Below are positions 36,820 to 44,630 of a stretch of DNA of 64,000 nt, one piece after another. The stretch's first letter is position 1, and each line of letters begins with the position of its first letter. The stretch is from the NCBI RefSeq assembly GCF_016909155.1, contig NZ_JAFBFG010000014.1:1-64000 (forward strand), in the 5' to 3' direction. This DNA comes from Chryseomicrobium aureum (GTDB taxonomy: Bacteria > Bacillota > Bacilli > Bacillales_A > Planococcaceae). Position numbers and translations under genes: made by a program. A model generated the notes under the pieces. That model did no database searches, was not told the origin of the DNA, and saw only the letters and a program-made list of their open reading frames with translations.

Positions 36820-37650
36820 TTAACCTTTCAATCCACTATTAGTAAATCCTTCGACAAATTTCTTTTGTAACACAAGGTAAATTATCAGCACTGGTATCAT
36901 AGACAATGTTGCAATGGCCATAGTAGGACCCCATTCTACTAGTCCTTCATGTTGGAAACTTGAGAATGCAATTGGTAATGTCATTTTTTCTTCTTGCATT
37001 AATACTAGAAGGGGCCAATTATAATCATTCCAATGGGAAACAAATAATAAGACTCCTATCGCTGAAAGAAATGGAATTGAGGCTGGAACATATATATGCC
37101 ATAAAGTTCTTAAAGGGCCACAACCATCAATTGAAGCTGCTTCCGATAATTCTTTAGGTATTTCCAAGAATCTTTGTCTCATTAAAAATATTGCATATCC
37201 ACTTGCCAAATTCGGAACAATTACGCCAGTAAATGTGTTAACCCAATCAAAATTATTAATTGTAATAAACTGCGGAATCATAATAGCTTGTTCTGGTATA
37301 ATCATCGTAGCTAAAACAAAATAGAATAGAATTTCTCTACCACGAAAATTGAAATTCGAAAAAGCATAAGCAGCTAAAAATGCTACTATTATTTGTCCAA
37401 TGGTTAATATCGTTGCTATAATAGTACTGTTTTTTAACCATGTGAGAAATAAAGTTTCATTAATAGCTCTTATATAATGTTCTAAGGTAAATGATGTTGG
37501 AAAAAACCAAATACCTCCTCCTAAAATATCTTTTGGATCCTTTAATGAAGTACTTAACATCCATAAAAATGGTATTAACATTATAAAAATGATACTTATA
37601 ATCAATATGTGTTTAAAATATAAACGATATTTATTGGATTTAATCTCCAT
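36820..37650 (-). CDS. ABC transporter permease (UgpE/MalG-like)
   Basis: 276 aa, six predicted membrane helices. The permease EAA loop is ELSEAASIDGCGPLRTLWH, in the typical position before helix 5. ATG after AAGGAGG. Pairs with the UgpA-like permease 13 nt upstream. Confidence 0.92.
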   Translation of the reverse strand: MEIKSNKYRLYFKHILIISIIFIMLIPFLWMLSTSLKDPKDILGGGIWFFPTSFTLEHYIRAINETLFLTWLKNSTIIATILTIGQIIVAFLAAYAFSNFNFRGREILFYFVLATMIIPEQAIMIPQFITINNFDWVNTFTGVIVPNLASGYAIFLMRQRFLEIPKELSEAASIDGCGPLRTLWHIYVPASIPFLSAIGVLLFVSHWNDYNWPLLVLMQEEKMTLPIAFSSFQHEGLVEWGPTMAIATLSMIPVLIIYLVLQKKFVEGFTNSGLKG

Positions 37651-37663
37651 TTTTATAACCTCC

Positions 37664-38596
37664 TTATTGATAATGTACTTTTTTCTCCATTGTTCTTATC
37701 TGGAAAATCGTAATAATTAAAACAATGATAAATAAAATTGCAGATAATGCACTAGCTTTTCCTATATCGAAAAACATGAACGCTTCTTCATATATTTGAT
37801 AGACAAGCATATTTGTTGAATTGTTAGGACCACCTTGTGTCATGAGGTGAATTGTTGTAAAGACTTGGAACGACTGTATTACACTCACGATAAATACAAA
37901 AATATTAATTGGAGATAGCATAGGGATTGTAATAGAAATTGTTTGTCTCCACTTACCTGCCCCATCAATCGATGCGGCTTCATATAGTTGCTTATCTATA
38001 CCTTTTAGTCCGGCAATATACAAAATCATATTATATCCAACAGCCTTCCAAATACCGATGATGACAATTGCCCATAAAGCTACATTCGGATCATTTAGCC
38101 AGTTTAATTGAGGTAGTCCAAAAAGGTTTAAAACATCGTTAATCCAACCTTGCTCCGGGTTCATCAATAACTGCCACACCAAACTTGTTACTGCAATAGA
38201 TGCAATTACAGGAATAAATAACAACATTCGATATGTTTCTCGCATTTTACCTGAAACACTTTCAACTAGTAATGCAAAACTTAGTCCAATCATCATGGAT
38301 AAAGGAACTGTCGCTACTACATAAATCAGAGTGTTTAGCAATGATTTCCAGAAAACAGAATCAGACCATATTGAATTATAGTTATCAAAACCAACATATT
38401 CCTTGTCAGGACTTATCAAATTCCATTCCATGAAACTTAATACAAAAGAGTAGAAAAATGGAAAAACATAAAATATGCCATAAAGAATTAACGAGGGCAA
38501 TAGAAAAATATATGGCCATTTATTAAATTTCTTTTTAGTTTTTACCTTTTCTCCTACCAGTGATTCCGTTGGTTGTTTTAATATTTCTGCTCTCAT
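37664..38596 (-). CDS. ABC transporter permease (UgpA/MalF-like)
   Basis: 310 aa. A cytoplasmic N-terminus is followed by six membrane helices and the EAA loop QLYEAASIDGAGKWRQTISI. Start overlaps the phosphodiesterase stop as ATGA, so transport and phosphodiester cleavage genes are co-translated. Confidence 0.92.
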   Translation of the reverse strand: MRAEILKQPTESLVGEKVKTKKKFNKWPYIFLLPSLILYGIFYVFPFFYSFVLSFMEWNLISPDKEYVGFDNYNSIWSDSVFWKSLLNTLIYVVATVPLSMMIGLSFALLVESVSGKMRETYRMLLFIPVIASIAVTSLVWQLLMNPEQGWINDVLNLFGLPQLNWLNDPNVALWAIVIIGIWKAVGYNMILYIAGLKGIDKQLYEAASIDGAGKWRQTISITIPMLSPINIFVFIVSVIQSFQVFTTIHLMTQGGPNNSTNMLVYQIYEEAFMFFDIGKASALSAILFIIVLIITIFQIRTMEKKVHYQ

Positions 38597-39903
38597 AACT
38601 TCACTCCTATTTTTTTAAAGATTGATTCTATTACCTTTCCATCTGCATTAGGTATATTAAGACCCATTGAATATGCAATGGTTGGAGCTACATCTACTAG
38701 TGAAATTTCTGGAATTGTTTCCCCCTTTTTTATACTTGGACCATGAGCTATAAACATTGCTTTGAGCTTGTCTTTTTGTGGAAGGAACCCATGCATTCCT
38801 TTCATTACACTCTTACCTATAACGGAATTGCAATCAGCTTTAAATCCTACAAAATAGCCCTCTTTTGATTCAAAAATCAAATCTGCTTGAAGATGATGTG
38901 AGTCACTCTTAGGTAAACCTAAAGAAGGAAATTCATCACTTTCATAAATTTTGTCAACACCTTCAGTCTGTGCAAGTAATTCCTTTACTTCTTTTAACAA
39001 TGTCTTATGATTCTCTTTATCTAAAATACTAACAAACCCAGAAGCTCCATTTGATACAGCAATTACTTTGTTATCTTGAGAATTTTCTTCAATATACAAT
39101 CCATGTTGTTTAAACAACACATTTGGCCTAATTTCATATTCAACTTCAGCAAATCCATGATCTGATATAACATAGATATCTGTGTTGTCGTATATATTTT
39201 CTTCTTTTAATTTGTTGATCAAATCTCCAATTCTTTCATCTATATAATTCATTGACCACAAAGCTTCTTGTGAACCAATTCCATGATCGTGTTGTAAACT
39301 ATCTGCCAAAAGATAATGAATCATCATAAGGTTCGGTTTATGTTTTTCTATTAAATATTTTGCGACTTCAGTTGATAACCAATCTTGCATATGCCCTCTT
39401 GCATGATCTTTACTCCACTCAGCATATTTTTCAACCGGTAATCCATAATCTGATAATTCTTTCCATAATCCTTTTGTACAATATTCTTCAAATAATTCTT
39501 GTTCATAAAATTCTGGAATATTATAGTCTATATGATCGGCACCTTTTGTTAAAGGCCAACAAATTGAAGCAGTAGTCCAACCATTTTGATGTGCTATATC
39601 ATATAAAGTAGGAACCTTTATACTTGATTCTTTTGAAAAATCTCTATCTCCAAAAAATTCCTTTACTTTCTTTTCATTTTTATCCACTACCCAGTTACCT
39701 AATACCCCATGTTTTATTGGGAAAGTTCCTGTAATAATACTTGTATTCATAGCCCAAGTAACACTTGGATATGCGACTTCCATACCATCAGCTTTAATCC
39801 CTTTTTCCATTAATGATTTAAGTACAGGCACCTTTAAATTTGGATTTTCAAAATTGTAATTCGCCATACCATCAATACATATTACTATTACATTTTTTTT
39901 CAT
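38593..39903 (-). CDS. Alkaline-phosphatase-superfamily phosphodiesterase
   Basis: 436 aa of the type I phosphodiesterase/nucleotide pyrophosphatase group. Metal ligands and nucleophile are visible: Asp in VICIDGMANY, Thr region PSVTWAMNTSIITGTFP, Asp/His in LLADSLQHDHG, Asp-His in VISDHGFAE, and a C-terminal His in KGMHGFLP. No signal peptide, so it acts on imported substrate, most simply splitting glycerophosphodiesters to glycerol-3-phosphate. ATG follows GGAG and overlaps the HAD gene stop by ATGA. Confidence 0.88.
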   Translation of the reverse strand: MKKNVIVICIDGMANYNFENPNLKVPVLKSLMEKGIKADGMEVAYPSVTWAMNTSIITGTFPIKHGVLGNWVVDKNEKKVKEFFGDRDFSKESSIKVPTLYDIAHQNGWTTASICWPLTKGADHIDYNIPEFYEQELFEEYCTKGLWKELSDYGLPVEKYAEWSKDHARGHMQDWLSTEVAKYLIEKHKPNLMMIHYLLADSLQHDHGIGSQEALWSMNYIDERIGDLINKLKEENIYDNTDIYVISDHGFAEVEYEIRPNVLFKQHGLYIEENSQDNKVIAVSNGASGFVSILDKENHKTLLKEVKELLAQTEGVDKIYESDEFPSLGLPKSDSHHLQADLIFESKEGYFVGFKADCNSVIGKSVMKGMHGFLPQKDKLKAMFIAHGPSIKKGETIPEISLVDVAPTIAYSMGLNIPNADGKVIESIFKKIGVKL

Positions 39904-40727
39904 GATAATTTCTCCTTTTCTTTACTGTAAGTTGTCATTACTATTTCAGCTAATTCTTTCATTGATTTACATGTTAAATCTGGCTGATAACCAAGTTCGC
40001 TTGGAAAAGATTGACCGTGAGAAATCCAAAATGTTTTTACACCCGCCGCATGTGCTCCCGCAACATCGGTATAGGGATTGTCCCCTACCATTACACAGTT
40101 ATTTAGTGTTAACCCTGTTTTCTGAGTAATTTTATTAAATGGAAAGATAAAAGGTTTTCCAACTACTTGTACTTCTTCTATCCCTGATACAGCTTGAATT
40201 GCAGCAATTAGGGCACCTGTTTCTGGCACTCTATATCCATCTTCTCCAGGGTGAAATAAATCAAGATTAGTAGCTATTAATTTTGCACCATTCATCACAT
40301 ACTTAGTACATTTATGCAGTGTGTCATAAGTAAATGACGTATCACGACCTACTACAACAAAGTCACATGAATCTTCACGGTCAGAGAGACATATCTTATG
40401 TCCTTGTTCTTGTAAAGATTCCTTTAACTGCTCTGTTCCAATAGGTAGAACATGTACAGAACCATAAGTTTCATATAGGTATTCTCCTATTAATTCCGTC
40501 GCTACTAAAATCGTAGTTTTTCCAACTGGCAACCCCATATTTATTAATTTTTGACGAACTGTTTTTGCTTGATCAGTTGAGTTATTACTTAGAAAAAATA
40601 TTTCCTTTTCAGTATCAATCAAATAAGTAAGCAACTCTTTAGAACCTTCGTAAACTTTGTTGCCTGAATAGATGCACCCATCTAAATCAAATATAAATGC
40701 TGATATATTATTAACATTCCAATCCAT
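39900..40727 (-). CDS. HAD-IIA family phosphatase (NagD-like)
   Basis: 275 aa. HAD motif I FDLDGCIY, motif II FLSNNSTD, motif III Lys in VGKPF, motif IV VGDNPYTDVAGA, with a class-IIA cap between motifs II and III. Relatives dephosphorylate small phosphorylated metabolites including glycerol-3-phosphate and phosphoglycolate. In this cluster a glycerol-phosphate substrate is attractive but unproven. The ribosome binding site is weak (AAAGG at a long spacing). Confidence 0.88.
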   Translation of the reverse strand: MDWNVNNISAFIFDLDGCIYSGNKVYEGSKELLTYLIDTEKEIFFLSNNSTDQAKTVRQKLINMGLPVGKTTILVATELIGEYLYETYGSVHVLPIGTEQLKESLQEQGHKICLSDREDSCDFVVVGRDTSFTYDTLHKCTKYVMNGAKLIATNLDLFHPGEDGYRVPETGALIAAIQAVSGIEEVQVVGKPFIFPFNKITQKTGLTLNNCVMVGDNPYTDVAGAHAAGVKTFWISHGQSFPSELGYQPDLTCKSMKELAEIVMTTYSKEKEKLS

Positions 40728-40836
40728 GAGAAGTAATCACGACCTTTATTTGTTGTTTATCATTGCTAATTTAGTTTTAATTTCCAAGGTTAAGATGCAC
40801 CTACAGCTAGAGCACTTGAACCAGCTTCCAATTCTA

Positions 40837-40972
40837 CTAAGAATCGGCATGAGACCAATCCGCGCCGATTAACCGGGCAATCGTCGGCGCCACGTCGGTC
40901 ATCTTTCAAGTAATGGTTCAACATACCGTCGATGCTAATTACCATTACATATTGATTATTATTTTTCGACAT
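40837..40972 (-). pseudogene. Internally deleted relic of a second phosphodiesterase
   Basis: The first 22 codons (MSKNNNQYVMVISIDGML) match the N-terminus of alkaline-phosphatase-type phosphodiesterases. They run straight, out of frame, into TDVAPTIARLIGADW and a stop, which matches the C-terminal LVDVAPTIAYSMGL of the intact enzyme next door. About 400 codons are missing. The C-terminal piece is much more GC-rich than the surrounding cluster. Confidence 0.7.
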
Positions 40973-41007
40973 ATTTGAAAACCACCTGGATAATGATGAT
41001 GTTAGAT

Positions 41008-41574
41008 TTATTTAGATATATTTAAATCCCAAAGGGATTGATCACCGATTGCTGTAGCAGTAGCCCCTGCTTTTAAAGCTTCTTTTACTTCATGCTCCTC
41101 TTTAATTAGACCAGCACAGATAATTGGACAAGGAATTTGTTGCTTTAAATCTTTAATAACTCTAGGCATTAATCCTGGCATAATTTCAACTGCATCTGGC
41201 TTTACATCTAGAATATTTTTTATTCCTATTTCATAAGCTTGAGTGTCTAGTAAAAATAAATGTTGAACAGTAAGAATCCCCTCTTTTTTTGCTGCAAGAA
41301 GTAAATGGGTTTTAGTAGTAACAATTCCATCAGGCTTTACCTGCCTTGATAAATATTTAATGCCTTCTTTATCTTTTGCTAGCCCTTTAACAAGATCAAC
41401 ATGTATAAAGATCTTTTTATCATTGTTTCTAGCAATCTTGACATTTTCTTCTAAAGTTAAGATATCACCCGTCATTAAAAATATGGTATCGATAGGTGTC
41501 TGTACTGCATAATTCATGTATTTAACATCCCTTACGGCTGCTATGACGGGATTGTTAATAGAAAATTCACTCAA
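41008..41574 (-). CDS. glpP: Glycerol-3-phosphate-responsive antiterminator (GlpP family)
   Basis: 188 aa from a TTG at 41574 preceded by AAGGGGG; the ORF extends further upstream but without a ribosome binding site. Conserved GlpP stretches include PVIAAVRDVKY near the start, FIHVDLVKGL, DGIVTTKTHLL, VEIMPGLMP and ICAGLI. GlpP binds glycerol-3-phosphate and prevents termination in leader RNAs of glycerol genes. First gene of the transport/phosphodiesterase cluster and thus its probable substrate sensor. Confidence 0.88.
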   Translation of the reverse strand: MSEFSINNPVIAAVRDVKYMNYAVQTPIDTIFLMTGDILTLEENVKIARNNDKKIFIHVDLVKGLAKDKEGIKYLSRQVKPDGIVTTKTHLLLAAKKEGILTVQHLFLLDTQAYEIGIKNILDVKPDAVEIMPGLMPRVIKDLKQQIPCPIICAGLIKEEHEVKEALKAGATATAIGDQSLWDLNISK

Positions 41575-41655
41575 CCTTACATCCCCCTTATTTTTCAGAT
41601 GGAAACTAGAATATAGATAAAATAAAAAGGAGAAAACACATTTGCGTAGCTTTAA

Positions 41656-41698
41656 CACAATGTACATATATAGAATGTTAATATATATGTATATTGTG
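41656..41698. promoter_or_regulatory. Long inverted repeat upstream of glpP
   Basis: Arms CACAATGTACATATATA and TATATATGTATATTGTG (16 of 17 positions pair) with a 9-bp spacer, about 80 bp upstream of the glpP start. No T-run follows on either strand, so an operator, possibly overlapping the promoter, is more likely than a terminator. Confidence 0.5.
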
Positions 41699-42065
41699 AA
41701 AATTAGCTATACAAAGGTTTTCTCCAATTCTCCACCTATATGATCAACTAATATTCATTTTATTTTTGTTAATATTCCCTCTTACAAGTTTTATAGTACC
41801 AGTAGTTTGTAAATGGAATATTATTGATTTATTAATGTTTTGTAAATTTGGTTCAAGTGCAAAAATATAACTGTATAAACAGTGGGATTTTTTGCAACTT
41901 CTTATTAAATTAATTTGCCCGTTTGTTGAACAAATTAAACACCATTCTTCAACTAGCTTGCTCGTTAGTTTTAAGTACAATTTTTCACAAACTCCTTATT
42001 AACGCATGATCTATGCATACTGGAGTTAAAAGCGTATATTAGCTCTCTTAAGGATGATATTGAAT
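41699..42065. other. Gene-free A/T-rich stretch upstream of the glpP cluster
   Basis: No convincing gene. A minus-strand frame (41744-41980) has no ribosome binding site and resembles nothing I know. It probably holds the promoter of the transport cluster. Confidence 0.35.
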
Positions 42066-42185
42066 ATGGGAAAGGGTGTACCAAGAAAAAGACCTCGAAT
42101 TCGCAATAAACGAAATCAGGGTCGATTCGCAAAAGTCCTTTTTATACTAGCAAGTGTTTTTTACTGGTTACAATATAAGGGTTAA
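42066..42185 (+). CDS. Possible small basic membrane protein
   Basis: 39-codon frame. The N-terminus is strongly basic (MGKGVPRKRPRIRNKRNQGR) and is followed by a hydrophobic segment FAKVLFILASVFYWL, as in small single-span membrane proteins. AAGGAT lies 10 nt upstream of the ATG. It sits alone near the right end of element 1. No family recognised; a chance frame is possible. Confidence 0.35.
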   Translation: MGKGVPRKRPRIRNKRNQGRFAKVLFILASVFYWLQYKG

Positions 42186-42323
42186 TTTTTGCAAACACAC
42201 TCCACATGTGTCGTATTTGGTTTCAGGTTTATATATACATGTATTCTTTCGAACAAAAAGATATAAGTTTATTTCTATCAAAAATTATCTATCTATAAAA
42301 ATATAAATTTATCTAGCCGAATC

Positions 42324-42349
42324 GTGGTCAATTTGGTGGTCAGTGGTCA
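42324..42349. repeat. Triple GTGGTCA repeat (possible integrase arm sites)
   Basis: GTGGTCA occurs at 42324, 42336 and 42343, about 105-130 bp inside the middle attachment site on the element-1 side. Short direct repeats at such a distance are typical of arm-type binding sites of tyrosine recombinases. Confidence 0.4.
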
Positions 42350-42411
42350 CAAAAAATATCGATAGAATCTCTTTTGGTAATCGGATTTAAAGGTCATGTT
42401 CATATGAAAAT

Positions 42412-42454
42412 CACATCGTAATTCCTTGTGTGTAAGGATTACGATGTGTTTTTT
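42412..42454 (+). terminator. Terminator at the right end of element 1
   Basis: Stem CACATCGTAATTCCTT/AAGGATTACGATGTG (one bulge) followed by TTTTTT on the plus strand, abutting the middle attachment site. Confidence 0.7.
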
Positions 42455-42470
42455 ACATCATGCCGCCCAT
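42453..42470. other. Middle attachment site between elements 1 and 2
   Basis: Second stand-alone copy of TTACATCATGCCGCCCAT. It shares 19 bp with the groEL copy (an extra leading T). It marks the junction of two tandemly inserted elements. Confidence 0.88.
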
Positions 42471-42819
42471 AGATTGTGAGGTTTTACCTGAAAATATCAT
42501 ACAATCTAACCTTAATCTATCCACTCTCGAGGACGTTTGCTCCTGATAAAATATTCACTCAACTATATGCAAAAATATAAATATCGGCACCCATTCGGCA
42601 CCTTTTTGGCACCAAGGGTGTTTTTCTTCTATTAAACTAAATGTTAGCGAAAAGCTATTGAGCTGGGGGGCTATTGTTTTTTTTGTATTTAATGAATTAT
42701 TTGAGTGTTGGTATATAAAAAATTTTAAAAATGTCTTTTTTACACTGTCTACTCGTAGGGGATATTATCACTCACATCTTGAGAGCGGTCCTTTTTTATT
42801 ACAAATTATACTTTTTATA
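42471..42819. other. Gene-free left end of element 2
   Basis: Apart from the GGCACC repeats (separate entry) nothing coding is evident; a plus-strand frame at 42658-42870 lacks a ribosome binding site and overlaps the PLD gene antisense. Confidence 0.4.
42586..42613. repeat. Three GGCACC repeats with 11-bp period (arm-type sites)
   Basis: GGCACC begins at 42586, 42597 and 42608, exactly 11 bp apart and thus on one face of the helix, 115-145 bp inside the attachment site. This fits arm-type binding sites for the element-2 integrase. Confidence 0.55.
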
Positions 42820-43917
42820 TCATTTTGTATTATCCAAATTTTTATTAACTATATCTGGAATTTCATTTAGTATTTTTTCTATATCTTTTATAAATTCAGC
42901 TAAATTTTCAAGAAGCTCATTAACATCATCTTTCGCTAATTCTTCAAGTTCACTTTCTTTCTCAAATGCCACCTGGGAAGCTGATTCTCGAAATTCATCT
43001 ATATCTTCCACAGCAATGAACATCTCATTATCATTTATATATTCCATTGCATAACTTTGATTATCAAATGTTAATAGATTATAAATATTTGTATCATCGG
43101 AATATAGGAGCTTAATTCCTTCAATATTTATTTCATCGATAATATTTTCTATTTTTTCTATATTAACATCCAGTTCATCCAATGATTCTAATACTGTCGG
43201 AATAATATCTTCAAACTCTTCAAAATTTGAATTCAATCTTTCCAAACTCTCTTGTAAATAATACCTATTATTTATCAAATCAAAATACTCCCAATGCTTT
43301 CCTTGATGGTCTGCAATTGAATAACACGACATACGTACTTCTTCTATTACACTTACTAATTTGTAATAAATAAATTTGAAGTTTATTCTCAGAGAATTGA
43401 TAGAGTCATGAGAATAATATTGTTCAGATTCATCTTTTATATAGGGGATAACTTCATTTTTTATATATTGTATAAAATCACTATCTTTAGAGATAATACC
43501 ACATTCAAAACTTTTACTAGATTCATCTGAGAAATTAGATGATCCTATATAAATAATATTATTAGTCATAACTATTTTCGCGTGATTTTCAAAGCAAAAA
43601 TAAGAGCTTAATAAAGAATTGTATTTTTCTGGATTAAGCTTATTTAAATAGATATTGATCATCTTTCTAGCTCTTCCTTTTGCAAAGTGACTAGTATATT
43701 CTTCATATCGATTTGGAATATTAGAAATAATATCAACTTCAGTGGTATCTTTAAGCTTATCTATGTACCTTAGTAATTCCAGACTCCTTGCAGAAATATT
43801 ATATGTTAGTATACAAACATATTCAGCTCTACCGAAATCATCCAAAACCTCTTGATACGCTAATTCATCCTTTGTCATTACAAATTCAGCTTCTTTTATA
43901 GAAAACTTAAATTTCAT
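42820..43917 (-). CDS. Phospholipase-D-like protein with long acidic C-terminus
   Basis: 365 aa. Residues 30-160 form one PLD-type half-domain. It has a degenerate HKD motif, with His112 and Lys114 in ENHAKIVMTNN and Asn in place of the usual Asp at 119, followed by IIYIGSSNFSDES and ECGIIS. Only one such motif is present, so it would act as a dimer, as in PLD nucleases. Residues 195-365 are Glu/Asp/Ile/Leu-rich and look helical or coiled-coil. It is the last gene of a leftward operon behind an XRE regulator and a small unknown protein gene, in a minimal integrative element. A nuclease-type defence or toxin role is plausible; unproven. Confidence 0.72.
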   Translation of the reverse strand: MKFKFSIKEAEFVMTKDELAYQEVLDDFGRAEYVCILTYNISARSLELLRYIDKLKDTTEVDIISNIPNRYEEYTSHFAKGRARKMINIYLNKLNPEKYNSLLSSYFCFENHAKIVMTNNIIYIGSSNFSDESSKSFECGIISKDSDFIQYIKNEVIPYIKDESEQYYSHDSINSLRINFKFIYYKLVSVIEEVRMSCYSIADHQGKHWEYFDLINNRYYLQESLERLNSNFEEFEDIIPTVLESLDELDVNIEKIENIIDEINIEGIKLLYSDDTNIYNLLTFDNQSYAMEYINDNEMFIAVEDIDEFRESASQVAFEKESELEELAKDDVNELLENLAEFIKDIEKILNEIPDIVNKNLDNTK

Positions 43918-44001
43918 TTCATTTTACTCCTTACTTATTTATAAAGGAGAACACAACATTATCTCTAAGTTTGTGCTCACCTTATGTTCATAATTGTAAA
44001 A

Positions 44002-44355
44002 TTATACTTTTGCCGTACGCTTCTTAAACTCGTTTAACCACGCTTTCAAAAATTCCATGTCTTCCTTTAGCTCATCTGGCTCAGGTAACATAACAGGTGT
44101 TTCATATGACTGAGAATGTTCAAAAGTGGAATATTTCGTCATATAATCTTCAAACATTTTACAATCGTCAATACTTATATAAGCTAATTTATGTATTTTC
44201 CCCATAGTATTAATTGCTCTTCTAAATCGCTGAACTACATCTCCGAGAAGATCATTTTCAATGAAGCGTTCGAGAAGAATTCTAAAATCACTGCAAATAC
44301 CTTTGGCCAGATAATTAATTGATTGATCATCGAATACTAAATCTAATTTGAACAT
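44002..44355 (-). CDS. Uncharacterised 117-residue protein
   Basis: The ATG at 44355 lies 8 nt after AAGGAGG; an in-frame GTG three codons earlier overlaps that site. The protein looks helical, with DFRILLERFIENDLLGDVV, then YISIDDCKMFEDYMTKYSTFEHSQ, then a Pro-turn (PVMLPEPDELKED) and a C-terminal helix. The EHSQ-ETP segment reminds me of C-terminal tails of AAA-type ATPases in defence loci, but I cannot verify that. It sits between an XRE regulator and the PLD-like gene with an operator-like site upstream, so its role should be read together with theirs. Confidence 0.65.
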   Translation of the reverse strand: MFKLDLVFDDQSINYLAKGICSDFRILLERFIENDLLGDVVQRFRRAINTMGKIHKLAYISIDDCKMFEDYMTKYSTFEHSQSYETPVMLPEPDELKEDMEFLKAWLNEFKKRTAKV

Positions 44356-44387
44356 TACAATCACCTCCTTATGAGTATTTACATCAA

Positions 44388-44402
44388 GCGACTTTAGGTT
44401 GC
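44388..44402. promoter_or_regulatory. Operator-like site in front of the 117-residue gene
   Basis: GCGACTTTAGGTTGC matches the GCAACTTNNNGTTGC operators of the divergent control region in most positions, and lies between the XRE stop and the next start codon. Confidence 0.45.
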
Positions 44403-44406
44403 TTTT

Positions 44407-44613
44407 TTACTCAAAAAAAATGGTCCAATTTATTCCAAGAAGTTCACCAAGTTTTTTTGCTACATCTACAGAAGGTCTACGTTCTCCTTTTTCAATCATG
44501 CTATAATATTGTCTAGTGATACCTGTTCCTAATAAATCAGCAACTTCTTGATGAGTATAGCCTAACTTAGTTCTCTTCCTAGTTAACAACTTTTGAAGTT
44601 CCTGTCTAGTCAT
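44407..44613 (-). CDS. Small XRE-family regulator
   Basis: 68 aa consisting of a single Cro/CI-type helix-turn-helix (TRKRTKLGYTHQEVADLLG, then RQYYSMIEKGERRPS), ending LLGINWTIFFE. Similar in size and layout to Cro or activator proteins of phages and ICEs. ATG after GGAGGTG. First gene of the leftward operon; its promoter contains an operator between -35 and -10. Confidence 0.88.
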   Translation of the reverse strand: MTRQELQKLLTRKRTKLGYTHQEVADLLGTGITRQYYSMIEKGERRPSVDVAKKLGELLGINWTIFFE

Positions 44614-44630
44614 TTATTACACCTCCAATC

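Noticed and set aside
41744-41980. 78-codon minus-strand frame upstream of glpP
   Set aside because: No ribosome binding site, AT-rich low-complexity translation and no recognisable family.
42586-42613. Tandem-repeat minisatellite
   Set aside because: Only six bases are repeated at 11-bp steps with unrelated filler, better explained as binding sites.
42658-42870. Plus-strand frame of 70 codons with hydrophobic tail
   Set aside because: Overlaps the end of the PLD-like gene antisense, lacks a ribosome binding site; hydrophobicity follows from T-rich sequence.
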